From assembly GCF_009935905.1 (NCBI RefSeq), contig NZ_PREX01000008.1:24567-88566 (forward strand): a stretch of 64,000 bases of DNA. Direction: 5' to 3'. Positions within the stretch are counted from its first letter, which is position 1; each line of letters begins with the position of its first letter. The notes under the pieces are model-generated. The model did no database searches, was not told where the DNA came from, and saw nothing but the letters and a program-made list of their open reading frames with translations. The translations under genes and the position numbers were made by a program. The DNA is from Alkalibacterium sp. MB6. GTDB taxonomy: Bacteria; Bacillota; Bacilli; Lactobacillales; Carnobacteriaceae_A. Positions 39,445 to 48,106 of the stretch are shown here, piece after piece.

Positions 39445-40008
39445 ATGAACAACAAACGAATTATCGTGTTAGTTGGACCAAGTGGCAGTGGGAAAACAAC
39501 TATTGGCACTGAATTATCTAAAAGGGGGATACCTAAATTAGTGACGACAACGACTAGAAAACCTCGTCCGGGAGAAAAAGAAGGCGTTGACTACTATTTC
39601 AGAAGGCCAGAAGATTTAAAACGCGATGATTTCATTGAACAGACCACTTACAATCATCGCATTTATGGGTTGACTAAAGCGGAAGTCGAGCAATCTTTAG
39701 CCATACACGACACGGTTCACGTGTCCCTTGATAAACATGGGGCAAGAGCCATGAAAGAAGCCTATCCTCAAGAAACCTTGATTGTGTTCATTTTTGTGTC
39801 GATTGAAGAAATGGAAAAGCGAATGGAAGCACGAGGAGATGTGGGTAGTAAAATTTACGAACGCTTACTCTTCAGTAAGGAGACGGACGAATTGAGACCG
39901 ATTGAAGAGGCAGACATCATCATCGAGAATAAGTCGATTGAATCCTCAGTGGAAGAGATTTTAGAAGAAGTAAAGAAATGGCAGACTGAACCAACTGAAG
40001 AGGTGTAG
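39445..40008 (+). CDS. Guanylate-kinase-like P-loop protein
   Basis: A 187-residue P-loop kinase with Walker A GPSGSGKTT and the GMP-binding-like segment TTTTRKPRPGEKEGVDYYF, as in guanylate kinase. Beyond that region the match weakens: the lid segment is NHRIYGLTKAEVEQSL, not the usual NYYGT form. It is probably a paralog of the essential gmk rather than gmk itself. It is followed after two bases by a small membrane protein gene, so the two are likely co-transcribed. Confidence 0.7.
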   Translation: MNNKRIIVLVGPSGSGKTTIGTELSKRGIPKLVTTTTRKPRPGEKEGVDYYFRRPEDLKRDDFIEQTTYNHRIYGLTKAEVEQSLAIHDTVHVSLDKHGARAMKEAYPQETLIVFIFVSIEEMEKRMEARGDVGSKIYERLLFSKETDELRPIEEADIIIENKSIESSVEEILEEVKKWQTEPTEEV

Positions 40009-40010
40009 TC

Positions 40011-40175
40011 ATGGACATCGATCCGAAAACGATTGTCTACTACCCATTATTTACCCTGGTGCTCTACTTAATATTAGCTCAAGTTTTTTCATTGCCTTTT
40101 TGGACTATTTTTATAGCGATCGGACTAGCCTTTTTATATATTATTATCATTGTCATTATTGAACTACACAAATAA
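40011..40175 (+). CDS. Small membrane protein
   Basis: A 54-residue protein starting MDIDPKTIVYYPLF and dominated by two hydrophobic helices, the second ending IIIIVIIELHK. GAAGAGGTG before the ATG serves as ribosome site and overlaps the end of the guanylate-kinase-like gene. A terminator starts at its stop codon. No family recognised. Confidence 0.65.
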   Translation: MDIDPKTIVYYPLFTLVLYLILAQVFSLPFWTIFIAIGLAFLYIIIIVIIELHK

Positions 40176-40222
40176 AACGCATTGGCAATCATTAGTAAAA
40201 TGACTGTTCAATGCGTTTTTAT
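40174..40222. terminator. Bidirectional terminator after the small membrane protein
   Basis: AAAACGCATTG pairs with CAATGCGTTTT around a 24-base loop. It separates two convergent transcripts. Confidence 0.8.
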
Positions 40223-40231
40223 ATGGAGTGG

Positions 40232-41083
40232 TTATATTTCAAGACCAGCGAAACCTGCACCACCAGGACCAGCATGGGTAGAAATGACGTTCCCCGCCTG
40301 AATCCACACCAAGTTAGTAAAGCCCGCTTCTGTAGCTAAAGTCTCCATTATTTCCTTAACGGACTCATCTAATCCTACTGAATAAAGGAGATAAAGAACC
40401 TCTTTATCTAGATCGTAATGAGACACATAATCTCGAAACATTTTTTCAACCACTTGTTTCATAGGTCCACGGTATTTTTTTGTGGATGTTAATTTACCGT
40501 CAATCAACTCAATGAGTGGTTTGATTTTTAATAAAGAAGCACTGATATAAGCAGCATTAGAGACGCGGCCTCCTGCTCTTAAAAAATCAAGGCTACCTGG
40601 TATAAAAGAAAAACGAGATTTGGGTACTTTCCGCTTAATCTGTTCAATTAAGTCTTCCAAGGCTATATCGGGTTGACGTTCGAGTAACTGTGCAGCAAAC
40701 AGTACAATGGAACCTAAACCACCTGAAACATTTAAGGCATCAATCAAGTGAATGTTGTCAAAGTCTTTTGCAGCAATCGTCGCATGCTGAAAAGAAGAAG
40801 ACGCTCGAGAGGTATAACCGATGTGCACAATAATACTATCAGGATCCTCTTTCTTTATCTGCTCGAATAGTTCAGTGTATTCTTGAGGATTTGTAGATGT
40901 TGTAGATGGAATCTGATTGGTTCTTTCATAATAGTCATAAATATCTGTAACGGGAATGGTTCCGTCTGGATAATCTTTCTCATCCATAATGACATGCATC
41001 GGTGCTACATAAATAGGGTACTTATCAACTAAGTATTTAGGTACATCAGCACCGCTCTCAGTCGTAAATAGTATGTTAGCCAT
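40232..41083 (-). CDS. DegV-family fatty-acid-binding protein
   Basis: A 283-residue protein of the DegV (FakB-like) family, which presents fatty acids to the FakA kinase. Features are FTTESGADVP, TSTNPQEYTELFEQI with the fatty-acid-phosphate Thr/Ser loop, HIGYTSRASSSFQHA and GPGGAGFAGLEI at the end. The ATG at 41083 is chosen since GAGGAGG directly abuts the ATG six bases earlier. No fakA is nearby; ligand not deducible. Confidence 0.88.
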   Translation of the reverse strand: MANILFTTESGADVPKYLVDKYPIYVAPMHVIMDEKDYPDGTIPVTDIYDYYERTNQIPSTTSTNPQEYTELFEQIKKEDPDSIIVHIGYTSRASSSFQHATIAAKDFDNIHLIDALNVSGGLGSIVLFAAQLLERQPDIALEDLIEQIKRKVPKSRFSFIPGSLDFLRAGGRVSNAAYISASLLKIKPLIELIDGKLTSTKKYRGPMKQVVEKMFRDYVSHYDLDKEVLYLLYSVGLDESVKEIMETLATEAGFTNLVWIQAGNVISTHAGPGGAGFAGLEI

Positions 41084-41209
41084 GGACATCCTCCTCTAGT
41101 CAGTAAACGCTTGTAATAAGATAGTTCTTGTAATCATATCATACCATAAAAATCGTAAAACAAACTCTCCTAGTTAAAACGACTACACTATTATTTAAGG
41201 CTAAGAAAA

Positions 41210-41249
41210 AACAATGAGAACACATCTTAAACAGATGGTCCTCATTGTT
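41210..41249 (-). terminator. Terminator after guaC
   Basis: AACAATGAG pairs with CTCATTGTT; on the minus strand the stem is followed by TTTTTTC. Confidence 0.75.
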
Positions 41250-41268
41250 ATAACAAACTCTGACTATA

Positions 41269-42300
41269 TTAAGAAGTAAAATTGCTTGAAGCAAAGCTGT
41301 CGGGTACATCAATTCCGCTAGCATTGTAATTCTCACCATTCATAATGGAGTTCTTAACAATCACGTAATCCACTTTTCGTAAGGCTTCAACATCATTTCC
41401 ACCAGCGTAAGAGATAGAAGACTGCAAGTCTTGTTTCATATCAGATAGCGTGTGGGCAATATCGCCTTTGTATTCCAACAGCATTTTTTTGCCTTCAACG
41501 TTTCGACGCTCGCCTTTTTGATGAGCAGAAGCACTACCAAAGTATTCTTTGAATGGACGACCATTGATTTCGACCATTTTACCTGGAGACTGATCGTGTC
41601 CGGCAAATAATGAACCAATCATAACCATCGTTGCGCCGAAACGGATGGATTTTGGAATATCTCCATGAGTACGAATGCCACCGTCAGCAATTAATGGTTT
41701 ACGTGCTGCTTTTGAACAGTGAGACAAAGCTGCTAATTGCCAACCACCTGTACCAAAACCAGTCTTCAATTTAGTCGTACAAACTTTACCAGGTCCAATA
41801 CCGACTTTTGTCGCATCAGCTCCGGCGTTTTCCAGTTCACGAACAGCTTCTGGTGTGCCGACATTTCCTGCAATTAAAAAGGTTTCTGGTAAGTGTTTTT
41901 TAACATGATGAATCATGTCAATCACTGCATCTGAGTGACCGTGAGCAACGTCAATTGTGATGTATTCAGGCAGTAGATTCTCGTCTGCTAGTTCTTTTAC
42001 AAAATCATATTCATTCTCTTTAATACCTAAACTAATAGACGCGTATAGGTTTTTGTCGTTCATCATTTTAATGAAGTCTTTTCGTGTGTGTTCTTCAAAG
42101 CGGTGCATGACGTAGAAATAATTGTTTTCTGCAAGCCACACGGCTAGATCCTCGTCGATAACGGTTTGCATGTTAGCAGGAACAACAGGTAGCTCAAAAC
42201 GGCGGCCACCCAATTCTACACTTGTGTCGCATTCTGACCGACTTCTGACAATCGATTTCGCAGGAATCAGTTGAATATCCTCATAATCAAATACTTTCAT
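41269..42300 (-). CDS. guaC: GMP reductase
   Basis: NADPH-dependent enzyme of 343 residues converting GMP to IMP. It has the IMPDH/GMPR barrel with [18 protein letters not shown], the catalytic loop [17 protein letters not shown] containing the nucleophile Cys, and [17 protein letters not shown]. No CBS insert is present, which separates it from IMP dehydrogenase. It ends with an extra [16 protein letters not shown] tail. GAGGAG lies before the ATG. Confidence 0.92.
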   Translation of the reverse strand: MKVFDYEDIQLIPAKSIVRSRSECDTSVELGGRRFELPVVPANMQTVIDEDLAVWLAENNYFYVMHRFEEHTRKDFIKMMNDKNLYASISLGIKENEYDFVKELADENLLPEYITIDVAHGHSDAVIDMIHHVKKHLPETFLIAGNVGTPEAVRELENAGADATKVGIGPGKVCTTKLKTGFGTGGWQLAALSHCSKAARKPLIADGGIRTHGDIPKSIRFGATMVMIGSLFAGHDQSPGKMVEINGRPFKEYFGSASAHQKGERRNVEGKKMLLEYKGDIAHTLSDMKQDLQSSISYAGGNDVEALRKVDYVIVKNSIMNGENYNASGIDVPDSFASSNFTS

Positions 42301-42502
42301 AAACCATACTCCTCATTTTGTGTCCACAGACATATTTTGGGGAGAGCGTGTTGCTTTGTAAAAGTGTTTCCCTTCACTACTTTACTCAATTGGTTGACCA
42401 AAGTCAAAGTCATATTGGTTCAATTGTTTTTAAAACAGTTGATATTATGATGTAAGCAAGGGATAATTAACATTATCTGATATGAGTGAGGAGATTAATT
42501 AT

Positions 42503-43198
42503 ATGGAAAAAGCAAAACAATTCTTAATTGACACCTTCGGCACACCAAAACGTTTATTTATTCTAGGTCTTATTTTTACCATACCTTTCTTGTTCTTAGT
42601 ATGGATGAGTTTCAATGATTGGGGATTTATTGGTACATTGGATGATATGATTGGCCGGGAATTTTACGAAGAGCGTCGACCATGGTTGAATGTATTCTTT
42701 ATCGTCAGTACGAGAATGGGCGATGTGTGGTTCGTTGCGCTGTTAACGACGATTATCTTTTTACTGGTTTTCTTTTATTTTAAAAATAGACGGTTAGCTA
42801 TTTGGTATGCTTTAACAGTTGCGATGGGGGCTGGAGTTTTAAATCAATTGCTCAAATTTTTCTTTCAGCGTCCTAGACCATCAGCATTTGAACATTTAGT
42901 TGTTCAGCATGGCTTCTCATTCCCAAGTGGGCATGCCATGGGATCTGTTATTACTTATGGGGCTTTGTTATTTTTAATTATCCGTCTAAGTTCTAACTGG
43001 AAATTACCATTGATATCTGCGGTTGTATTGATTCCGTTGATAGGATTGATTGGTATCAGTCGAATTTATGTTGGGGTGCATTACCCATCAGATGTCATCG
43101 GGGGGTACTCACTCGGCTTAGCAACATTATCCATCAGTTTAGGATTATATAGTTTGTCATTAAAGCGAAGAGAAGTGAGAAAAGGAGATCAGGTCTAG
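42503..43198 (+). CDS. PAP2-type membrane phosphatase
   Basis: A 231-residue protein with about six membrane helices and the PAP2 signature: KFFFQRPRP, PSGHAMGS and SRIYVGVHYPSDVIGGY, giving the catalytic His pair. Probably dephosphorylates undecaprenyl diphosphate or phosphatidic/phosphatidylglycerol phosphate lipids. The ATG at 42503 has GAGGAGA eight bases upstream; the earlier in-frame ATG at 42482 has no such site. Its terminator overlaps the stop codon. Confidence 0.86.
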   Translation: MEKAKQFLIDTFGTPKRLFILGLIFTIPFLFLVWMSFNDWGFIGTLDDMIGREFYEERRPWLNVFFIVSTRMGDVWFVALLTTIIFLLVFFYFKNRRLAIWYALTVAMGAGVLNQLLKFFFQRPRPSAFEHLVVQHGFSFPSGHAMGSVITYGALLFLIIRLSSNWKLPLISAVVLIPLIGLIGISRIYVGVHYPSDVIGGYSLGLATLSISLGLYSLSLKRREVRKGDQV

Positions 43199-43215
43199 CA
43201 CCTGATCTTTTTTTT
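43187..43215 (+). terminator. Terminator overlapping the PAP2 stop codon
   Basis: GATCAGGT pairs with ACCTGATC with the TAG stop in the five-base loop, followed by eight T. Confidence 0.88.
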
Positions 43216-43322
43216 GCGACCAATTCGCCCCGGTGTTGATTTAACCAGGTCTTCAAAATCTATTCTTGGCTGAACCCAGGGTTTAAGTCGCTATTGAATC
43301 CTGAACTCAAGGTTAAACGCAA

Positions 43323-43368
43323 ATAACTGTCAGTTCGCAACGTATCTTAGAAGCGAACTGACAGTTAT
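43323..43368 (-). terminator. Long perfect hairpin after the small membrane protein gene
   Basis: A perfect 16-bp stem (ATAACTGTCAGTTCGC / GCGAACTGACAGTTAT) with a 14-base loop, on the 3' side of the minus-strand gene at 43381. The T-tract is weak. Confidence 0.6.
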
Positions 43369-43380
43369 GTTAAAAAAGGA

Positions 43381-43581
43381 TTATATAATGCCAATAATCA
43401 TAGCGATGGCGCCGAATGCAATAGCAGTCCAGTTTAAACCTTTTTCAGAAGTCGAAACTAAGCCGATTAAACCAATAACCATAGCTGCCAGACCCAACCA
43501 AATATTCCATACGAAAAAGCCAACGACTGCCAAAGCCATAGCCAACCAGCCTAAAATCTTCCCTAAATTATCTGAATTCAT
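43381..43581 (-). CDS. Small two-to-three-helix membrane protein
   Basis: A 66-residue hydrophobic protein: after MNSDNLGKI it has three helices, ending AIAFGAIAMIIGII. The ribosome site GAAGGAG is well placed. No known domain; similar small proteins are common in Lactobacillales genomes. Confidence 0.65.
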   Translation of the reverse strand: MNSDNLGKILGWLAMALAVVGFFVWNIWLGLAAMVIGLIGLVSTSEKGLNWTAIAFGAIAMIIGII

Positions 43582-43685
43582 TCTCTTACTCCTTCTCTAC
43601 AATGACTATTTTATTAACAAAGTATACCTTACTTTCAGTTCATTCACAATTGAGAGTGGGCTTTAAAACATTAGCCAATCAGGAT

Positions 43686-44834
43686 TTAAAATGAAGGTGG
43701 CTCATTTGTTTGTTTTACATACTGTTCAATAGGGTAGTCAGCCAAAGGTAAGTCAGGCGTTTCTTCCATAACCAGTTGTGCTAGGCATTTTCCAACGAGT
43801 GGTCCAGCAGTTAAACCGGTTGAACCTAAACCACTGGCGGCGAATAACTGTTGATGTCCAGGCACTGGTCCAAAGAATGGAGAGAAGTCAGACGTATACG
43901 CTCGTGTACCTGAACGGTAAGATTCAATTGATGCTGTTTTTAGTGTGTCAGAAAATTTGTCGGCAGCAATCACAATCATGTCTTTCAATCGATTTTCGTC
44001 AATGTCTAAATTAAACCCTTCTTCGTTTTCGTGAGTGGCACCGATAATGACGTGGCCATTTTCAAAAGGAATAATATCTTCTTCTCCCTCAGGCATAATA
44101 ACCGGCCAGTCATTCGTGTTATAGCCAGCAAGCTTGACTTCAACTAATTGTCCTTTTTGAGGACGACTGTCCACTTCATAATCCAATGGGCCAAGGAGTT
44201 CGGGTAGCCAAGCAGCCGCAGCTAATACAACGGAATCAAATAGTAGGGGTCCAGTTGAAGTATGAACGACATAACCTTCTTCAGATTGACTCAAAGTCAC
44301 GCGTTCTTTAACAAGTGAAGCACCATTTTTAGAGGCTTCTTCCAAAACCAATTCAACTAATTTTTTTCCATCGACTCGCGCACCGCCAGAAGCCCAAAGT
44401 GCCGGTGACTCTTTTGTGTAAATGGGTACTTTTTCTCTGACTTTTTCTGGAGGTAAAATCTTTAATTCACCTATTTCAGGAGCGTTTTCCCGTCTCTTTT
44501 CCCCAATATCTAACAAGTCATCCAAATACTGATCGTTTGTTTTAAATACCAAGGTGCCGACTTGCTTATAAACAGAAGGGGGAATGGTGTCGCCGTTCAT
44601 AACGTCTGACAAAAAATCAGGATAAAAGGCAGCTCCTTCTTTGACCATGTGATACCACTTTTTATTTCGACGTCTAGATAACCATGGGCTAATAATCCCA
44701 GCAGCAGCCGACGTTCCTTGGCCTATCCCGTCATCAAAAATAGTTAAATCAATCGACTCATCTTTGCTTAAATAATAAGCTGCGGAGACACCAACAACGC
44801 CAGCGCCAATCACAGCAACTCTTTTTCTAGTCAT
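43686..44834 (-). CDS. FAD-dependent amino acid oxidoreductase (DAO family)
   Basis: A 382-residue flavoprotein with the N-terminal dinucleotide motif VAVIGAGVVGVSAAYYLS, a DAO-family core and the C-terminal FAD motif AASGLGSTGLTAGPLVG. It resembles D-amino-acid dehydrogenase / glycine-oxidase-like enzymes; the substrate cannot be read from sequence. The ATG at 44834 has AGAAAGG at good spacing, unlike the upstream GTG. It is transcribed divergently from the trp transporter operon. Confidence 0.85.
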   Translation of the reverse strand: MTRKRVAVIGAGVVGVSAAYYLSKDESIDLTIFDDGIGQGTSAAAGIISPWLSRRRNKKWYHMVKEGAAFYPDFLSDVMNGDTIPPSVYKQVGTLVFKTNDQYLDDLLDIGEKRRENAPEIGELKILPPEKVREKVPIYTKESPALWASGGARVDGKKLVELVLEEASKNGASLVKERVTLSQSEEGYVVHTSTGPLLFDSVVLAAAAWLPELLGPLDYEVDSRPQKGQLVEVKLAGYNTNDWPVIMPEGEEDIIPFENGHVIIGATHENEEGFNLDIDENRLKDMIVIAADKFSDTLKTASIESYRSGTRAYTSDFSPFFGPVPGHQQLFAASGLGSTGLTAGPLVGKCLAQLVMEETPDLPLADYPIEQYVKQTNEPPSF

Positions 44835-44907
44835 AATAAACACCTTTCTTCTCCTCCCTTCAGTTTAACATGTTAATTAATAGAGAAAAACTTTTTTATG
44901 GTTTCTA

Positions 44908-44936
44908 TTGACAAAGAGAAGATGAATCAGTAATAT
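44908..44936 (+). promoter_or_regulatory. Promoter of the trp transporter operon
   Basis: Consensus -35 TTGACA (44908-44913), a 17-base spacer and -10 TAATAT (44931-44936). Transcription should start near 44943, leaving a 450-base leader before trpX. Confidence 0.85.
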
Positions 44937-44970
44937 GAGAAGCACATTAGAGATAAAGGAGAGAATCGTC

Positions 44971-45042
44971 GTGATAAACGGATCAATTAGTTTAAACCAA
45001 TTGAATAGCACTTGGCAAAGCTGGCACAGACCCGTTGTATAG
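44971..45042 (+). CDS. Trp-rich leader peptide of the trpXYZ attenuator
   Basis: A 23-codon reading frame with its own strong ribosome site (AAAGGAGAG at 44955-44963) and GTG start. It reads (M)INGSISLNQLNS, then TWQSWHRPVV and stop. Two Trp codons, at 45013 and 45022, lie close to the end in a very short peptide just ahead of alternative RNA stems. Trp is the rarest amino acid, and the operon downstream encodes a Trp-family importer, so ribosome stalling at these codons is the natural reading. The reading frame and site are seen directly; expression is inferred. Confidence 0.8.
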   Translation: MINGSISLNQLNSTWQSWHRPVV

Positions 45043-45229
45043 ATGATCGATTGATTCTTTCATAGATACAACGTTTAGAGCAATCTAAATTTGTATCTAT
45101 GCCGGCTCATTTTCCTGTGAACAAAAAGAGTAGACCGCATAGATGTGATAACACTATCTATGTGGTCTTTTTGCATACCCAAAGGCAGCGACCACACGTA
45201 TTGATTAGTTGTGGATGCTGTCTTTTTTT
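45033..45229 (+). promoter_or_regulatory. Transcription attenuator with two coupled terminators
   Basis: Segments in order: A CGTTGTAT (45033-45040), B CATAGATACAACG (45061-45073), C TGTATCTATGC (45092-45102), D GACCGCATAGATG (45133-45145), E ATCTATGTGGTC (45156-45167), F GACCACA (45190-45196), G TGTGG (45210-45214). A:B (8 bp), B:C (10 bp), C:D (9 bp, one G-U), D:E (12 bp plus GTG/CAC, then T5), E:F (7 bp) and F:G within a second hairpin (AGGCAGC/GCTGTCT, then T7) are each mutually exclusive with the next. So A:B-C:D-E:F gives read-through, while B:C-D:E-F:G forms both terminators. A overlaps the last codons of the leader peptide. No T-box motif (GGGTGGNACCGCG) is present. Confidence 0.8.
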
Positions 45230-45253
45230 GTTTAGTTGGAAAATCAGAGAGGG

Positions 45254-45328
45254 GGAACAAAGACATGCTGATATGAAAAGTACCTACTAAAGTCAAACTG
45301 CTAAATAAAATGATAAGTGCTTTGTTCC
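45254..45328 (+). other. Long-range stem between attenuator and trpX
   Basis: GGAACAAAG (45254-45262) can pair perfectly with CTTTGTTCC (45320-45328) across 57 bases. It lies after the second terminator and before the trpX ribosome site. No T-run follows; it could stabilise the mRNA or influence trpX translation. Confidence 0.4.
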
Positions 45329-45392
45329 TAAATAGATTCATAACTATAGAGAAAAGAGATAAGACAAATGAATAGTGAGAGGAAAAACGATA

Positions 45393-46421
45393 ATGAAAAA
45401 TAAACGAATGATGCTTGTATTAGGATTGATTGCTGCAATATTAATTGGAACATTTATCTTTAGTTTGAACGACTCCAACACAGATGCCACCGAACCACAA
45501 ACGACTGGTGAACAGTCAGATAACGGAGACACTATAAAAATTGGTATTCTCCAGACGACCAGCCACCCTGCACTGGATGAGATTACCGCTGGAGCGATTG
45601 AAGGATTAGCAGAACATGGGTACATTGAGGGTGAGAATGCGGAAATCATGATGCAAAATGGTCAAGGAGACCAAAACTTAATGAATACGATGGCTCAATC
45701 ATTGGTAGAAGATGGAGCAGATTTATTAGTGGGTATTGGGACACCTGCAAGCCAAGCTTTGGCAAATGCGACAAGTGATATTCCGATTATTCTTGGAGCT
45801 GTATCCGACCCTGTTGGTGCCGGATTGGTTAAATCAGAAGAGGCACCAGGTGGAAACATCACAGGGGTGAAAGATCAGTCGCCAGTGAAAGCTCAATTGG
45901 AATTGATGTTAACTGTTTTGCCAGACATTGAACAGATTGGTTTATTGTACAGTTCAGGAGAGGATAACGCCCTTGCTGAAGCTAAGCGAGCGGAGCAGGC
46001 AGCAGAGGAACTCGGGTTGACTACAGTTACTTACACAGCTTCGGGTACAAATGAACTGCAACAACTAGTAGCCACGCTCTCTCAAGAAGTGGATGCCATT
46101 TATCTGCCAACAGATAATACAATTGCCAGTGCCTTTGATACCGTGGTTAGTGAAGCGACTCGCTACGACATCCCCTTAGTACCAACTGTCGATTCGATGG
46201 TTGATCAAGGCGGGTTGGTTACGGTAGGCATTAATCAAAGGCAATTAGGTTTTGAATCGGGACGTATGGGAGCAGAAGTGTTGGATGGAACAGATATTAG
46301 CTCGTTCCCCGTTTACGTATTTGATGAAGGGGACAACATTATTAATTTAAATCAAGCGGAGACGCTGGGCATTACCATTCCTGAAGAAATTTTAAATGAT
46401 GCCACTATAATAAACGAGTAG
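45393..46421 (+). CDS. trpX: ABC substrate-binding protein, TrpX type
   Basis: A 342-residue exported binding protein of the ABC_sub_bind (PF04392-like) family, whose streptococcal member TrpX binds tryptophan. It begins with a single hydrophobic segment (MMLVLGLIAAILIGTFIF) and no lipobox Cys, unusual for a Gram-positive binding protein, so it may stay anchored by the uncleaved signal or use signal peptidase I. Typical segments are IGILQTTSHPALDEI, LVGIGTPASQAL, IPIILGAVSDPVGAGLV and YLPTDNTIASAF. The ATG at 45393 has GAGAGG upstream. Ligand inferred from family plus the Trp-codon leader. Confidence 0.85.
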   Translation: MKNKRMMLVLGLIAAILIGTFIFSLNDSNTDATEPQTTGEQSDNGDTIKIGILQTTSHPALDEITAGAIEGLAEHGYIEGENAEIMMQNGQGDQNLMNTMAQSLVEDGADLLVGIGTPASQALANATSDIPIILGAVSDPVGAGLVKSEEAPGGNITGVKDQSPVKAQLELMLTVLPDIEQIGLLYSSGEDNALAEAKRAEQAAEELGLTTVTYTASGTNELQQLVATLSQEVDAIYLPTDNTIASAFDTVVSEATRYDIPLVPTVDSMVDQGGLVTVGINQRQLGFESGRMGAEVLDGTDISSFPVYVFDEGDNIINLNQAETLGITIPEEILNDATIINE

Positions 46422-46434
46422 GAGAATGAGTTAA

Positions 46435-47316
46435 ATGATTATATCAGCCATTGCCCAAGGACTATTGTGGTCTGTTTTAGGAATCGGTATTTTTACCACC
46501 TACCGTATTTTAAATTTCCCAGACCTAACAGCGGAAGGATCCTTTCCCTTGGGTGCAGCTGTTGCTGTGACAGCTATTTTGTTTGGCATCCATCCCATTT
46601 TTGCCTCACTCCTTGCAGTGATTGCAGGTATGCTTGCCGGCCTTGTGACCAGTCTACTTTATATAAAAGGAAAGATTCCGATTATCTTATCAGGGATTTT
46701 AGTTATGAGTGGTCTCCACTCAGTCATCCTTTTTATTATGCGACGCCCTAACTTAAGCTTGCTGAATCAACCCCGATTATTTGATACCTTTAGCGGCTTG
46801 CCGAACTATTTTGATGTCGTGGTGGTTGGTTTAATAGTGTTAATGATCGTTATCAGCTTACTTTTAGGGTTCTTTTATACAGACTTGGGGCAAGCGTACA
46901 TTGCAACGGGCGACAACGAAAAAATGGCACGCTCGTTTGGCATAGAGACAGATAAAATGAAACTGATGGGCATTGTCTTGTCAAACGGCTTAATTGCTTT
47001 AGGTGGTGCCTTGGTTGCTCAAAATAATGGCTATGCCGATGTGAACGGTGGCTCAGGAATTATTGTTATCGGGTTGGCATCTATAATTATTGCGGAAGTT
47101 GCCTTTAGCAATATGAAGCTGGGCGAGCGATTACTGACTATCGTCATTGGAAGTATCTTATATCAGTTGTTATTGTTGGGCGTTATTCGCTTGGGACTCG
47201 ATACGACGTACATTCGCTTGTTTAGCTCAGCCATCCTGGCGATGTGCTTGATGTTACCTCAAGTACGGCAAAAAATGAGACTGGGGACATTGATTGGAAA
47301 GGGGGAAGAGTTTTGA
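46435..47316 (+). CDS. trpY: ABC permease, TrpY type
   Basis: A 293-residue membrane protein with about eight helices of the branched-chain/TrpY permease family, beginning IISAIAQGLLWSVLGIGIFTTYRIL and carrying DLTAEGSFPLGAAV, a family hallmark. It lies 13 bases after trpX with GGAG upstream and overlaps trpZ by four bases. Confidence 0.9.
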   Translation: MIISAIAQGLLWSVLGIGIFTTYRILNFPDLTAEGSFPLGAAVAVTAILFGIHPIFASLLAVIAGMLAGLVTSLLYIKGKIPIILSGILVMSGLHSVILFIMRRPNLSLLNQPRLFDTFSGLPNYFDVVVVGLIVLMIVISLLLGFFYTDLGQAYIATGDNEKMARSFGIETDKMKLMGIVLSNGLIALGGALVAQNNGYADVNGGSGIIVIGLASIIIAEVAFSNMKLGERLLTIVIGSILYQLLLLGVIRLGLDTTYIRLFSSAILAMCLMLPQVRQKMRLGTLIGKGEEF

Positions 47317-48092
47317 CTACGGTTCTTCAATTGGAGCAAATTTCCAAACAAGTGTTTAATGAATCAGATAGACACACAACTATTTTAAATCAAATTAATT
47401 TGACAGTTAACAAAGGGGACTTCATTACCGTTTTGGGTGGAAATGGTGCAGGGAAGTCAACACTCTTTAACGCCATCACCGGCTCCACATCTGTTAGCGG
47501 AGGACAGGTTTCGTTGAAGGGGAAGCATCTGAACACCATTAAAGAAGAGAAACGAGCAGCCTTTATCGCTCGTGTTTTCCAGGATCCTAAAATGGGAACA
47601 GCCCCTCGAATGACGGTCGCTGAGAATTTACTACTCGCCCTTAAGCGTGGACAGAAACCGACTCTTTTTTCCAGAGGACTCAATCGTCATTATGATTATT
47701 TCAAAAGTCTTTGTGAAACGATAGGAAACGGTTTGGAGGAAAAGCTAGATGTTCCGACCGAGCAATTATCAGGAGGGCAAAGGCAGTCATTAAGCTTACT
47801 GATGGCGACATTGACTGAACCAGATGTGTTGCTTCTTGATGAGCACACAGCAGCACTGGATCCGAAAATAGCCGTTCGATTGATGGAGCTGACCGATCAA
47901 ATCATTCACGAGAAGCAATTGACCTGCCTCATGATTACTCACCGAATGGAAGATGCCCTTAAATACGGAAACCGACTAATCGTATTGGAAAAAGGCAGTA
48001 TTAAATCTGATTTGAATGAAAAGGAAAAATCTGCTCTATCTATGGATGACCTGTTTCATTTGTTTGAACGAGACGAGACACCAGCCCCTTAG
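47313..48092 (+). CDS. trpZ: ABC ATPase, TrpZ type
   Basis: A 259-residue ATP-binding subunit with Walker A GGNGAGKST, signature LSGGQRQSLSLLMA and Walker B VLLLDEHTAALDP. The start is a TTG at 47313 overlapping the permease stop (TTGA), with GGGGGAAG just upstream; an in-frame reading from further upstream lies inside the permease gene and has no ribosome site. It completes the trpXYZ importer. Confidence 0.87.
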   Translation: MTTVLQLEQISKQVFNESDRHTTILNQINLTVNKGDFITVLGGNGAGKSTLFNAITGSTSVSGGQVSLKGKHLNTIKEEKRAAFIARVFQDPKMGTAPRMTVAENLLLALKRGQKPTLFSRGLNRHYDYFKSLCETIGNGLEEKLDVPTEQLSGGQRQSLSLLMATLTEPDVLLLDEHTAALDPKIAVRLMELTDQIIHEKQLTCLMITHRMEDALKYGNRLIVLEKGSIKSDLNEKEKSALSMDDLFHLFERDETPAP

Positions 48093-48106
48093 GAGGCAAG
48101 GAATTA

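Noticed and set aside
42391..42420. CtsR-like heptamers (GTCAAAGTCA) upstream of the PAP2 gene
   Set aside because: Spacing and sequence do not match the CtsR direct repeat, and neither neighbour is a chaperone or protease gene.
45120..45172. Possible T-box antiterminator around GACCGC
   Set aside because: Only ACCGC matches; the TGGN bulge that pairs with the tRNA end is missing, and no stem I with a specifier loop is seen.
45075..45341. An 88-codon open frame on the minus strand opposite the trp leader
   Set aside because: It runs through both terminator hairpins, has no ribosome site and no recognisable domain; the plus-strand attenuator explains the sequence.
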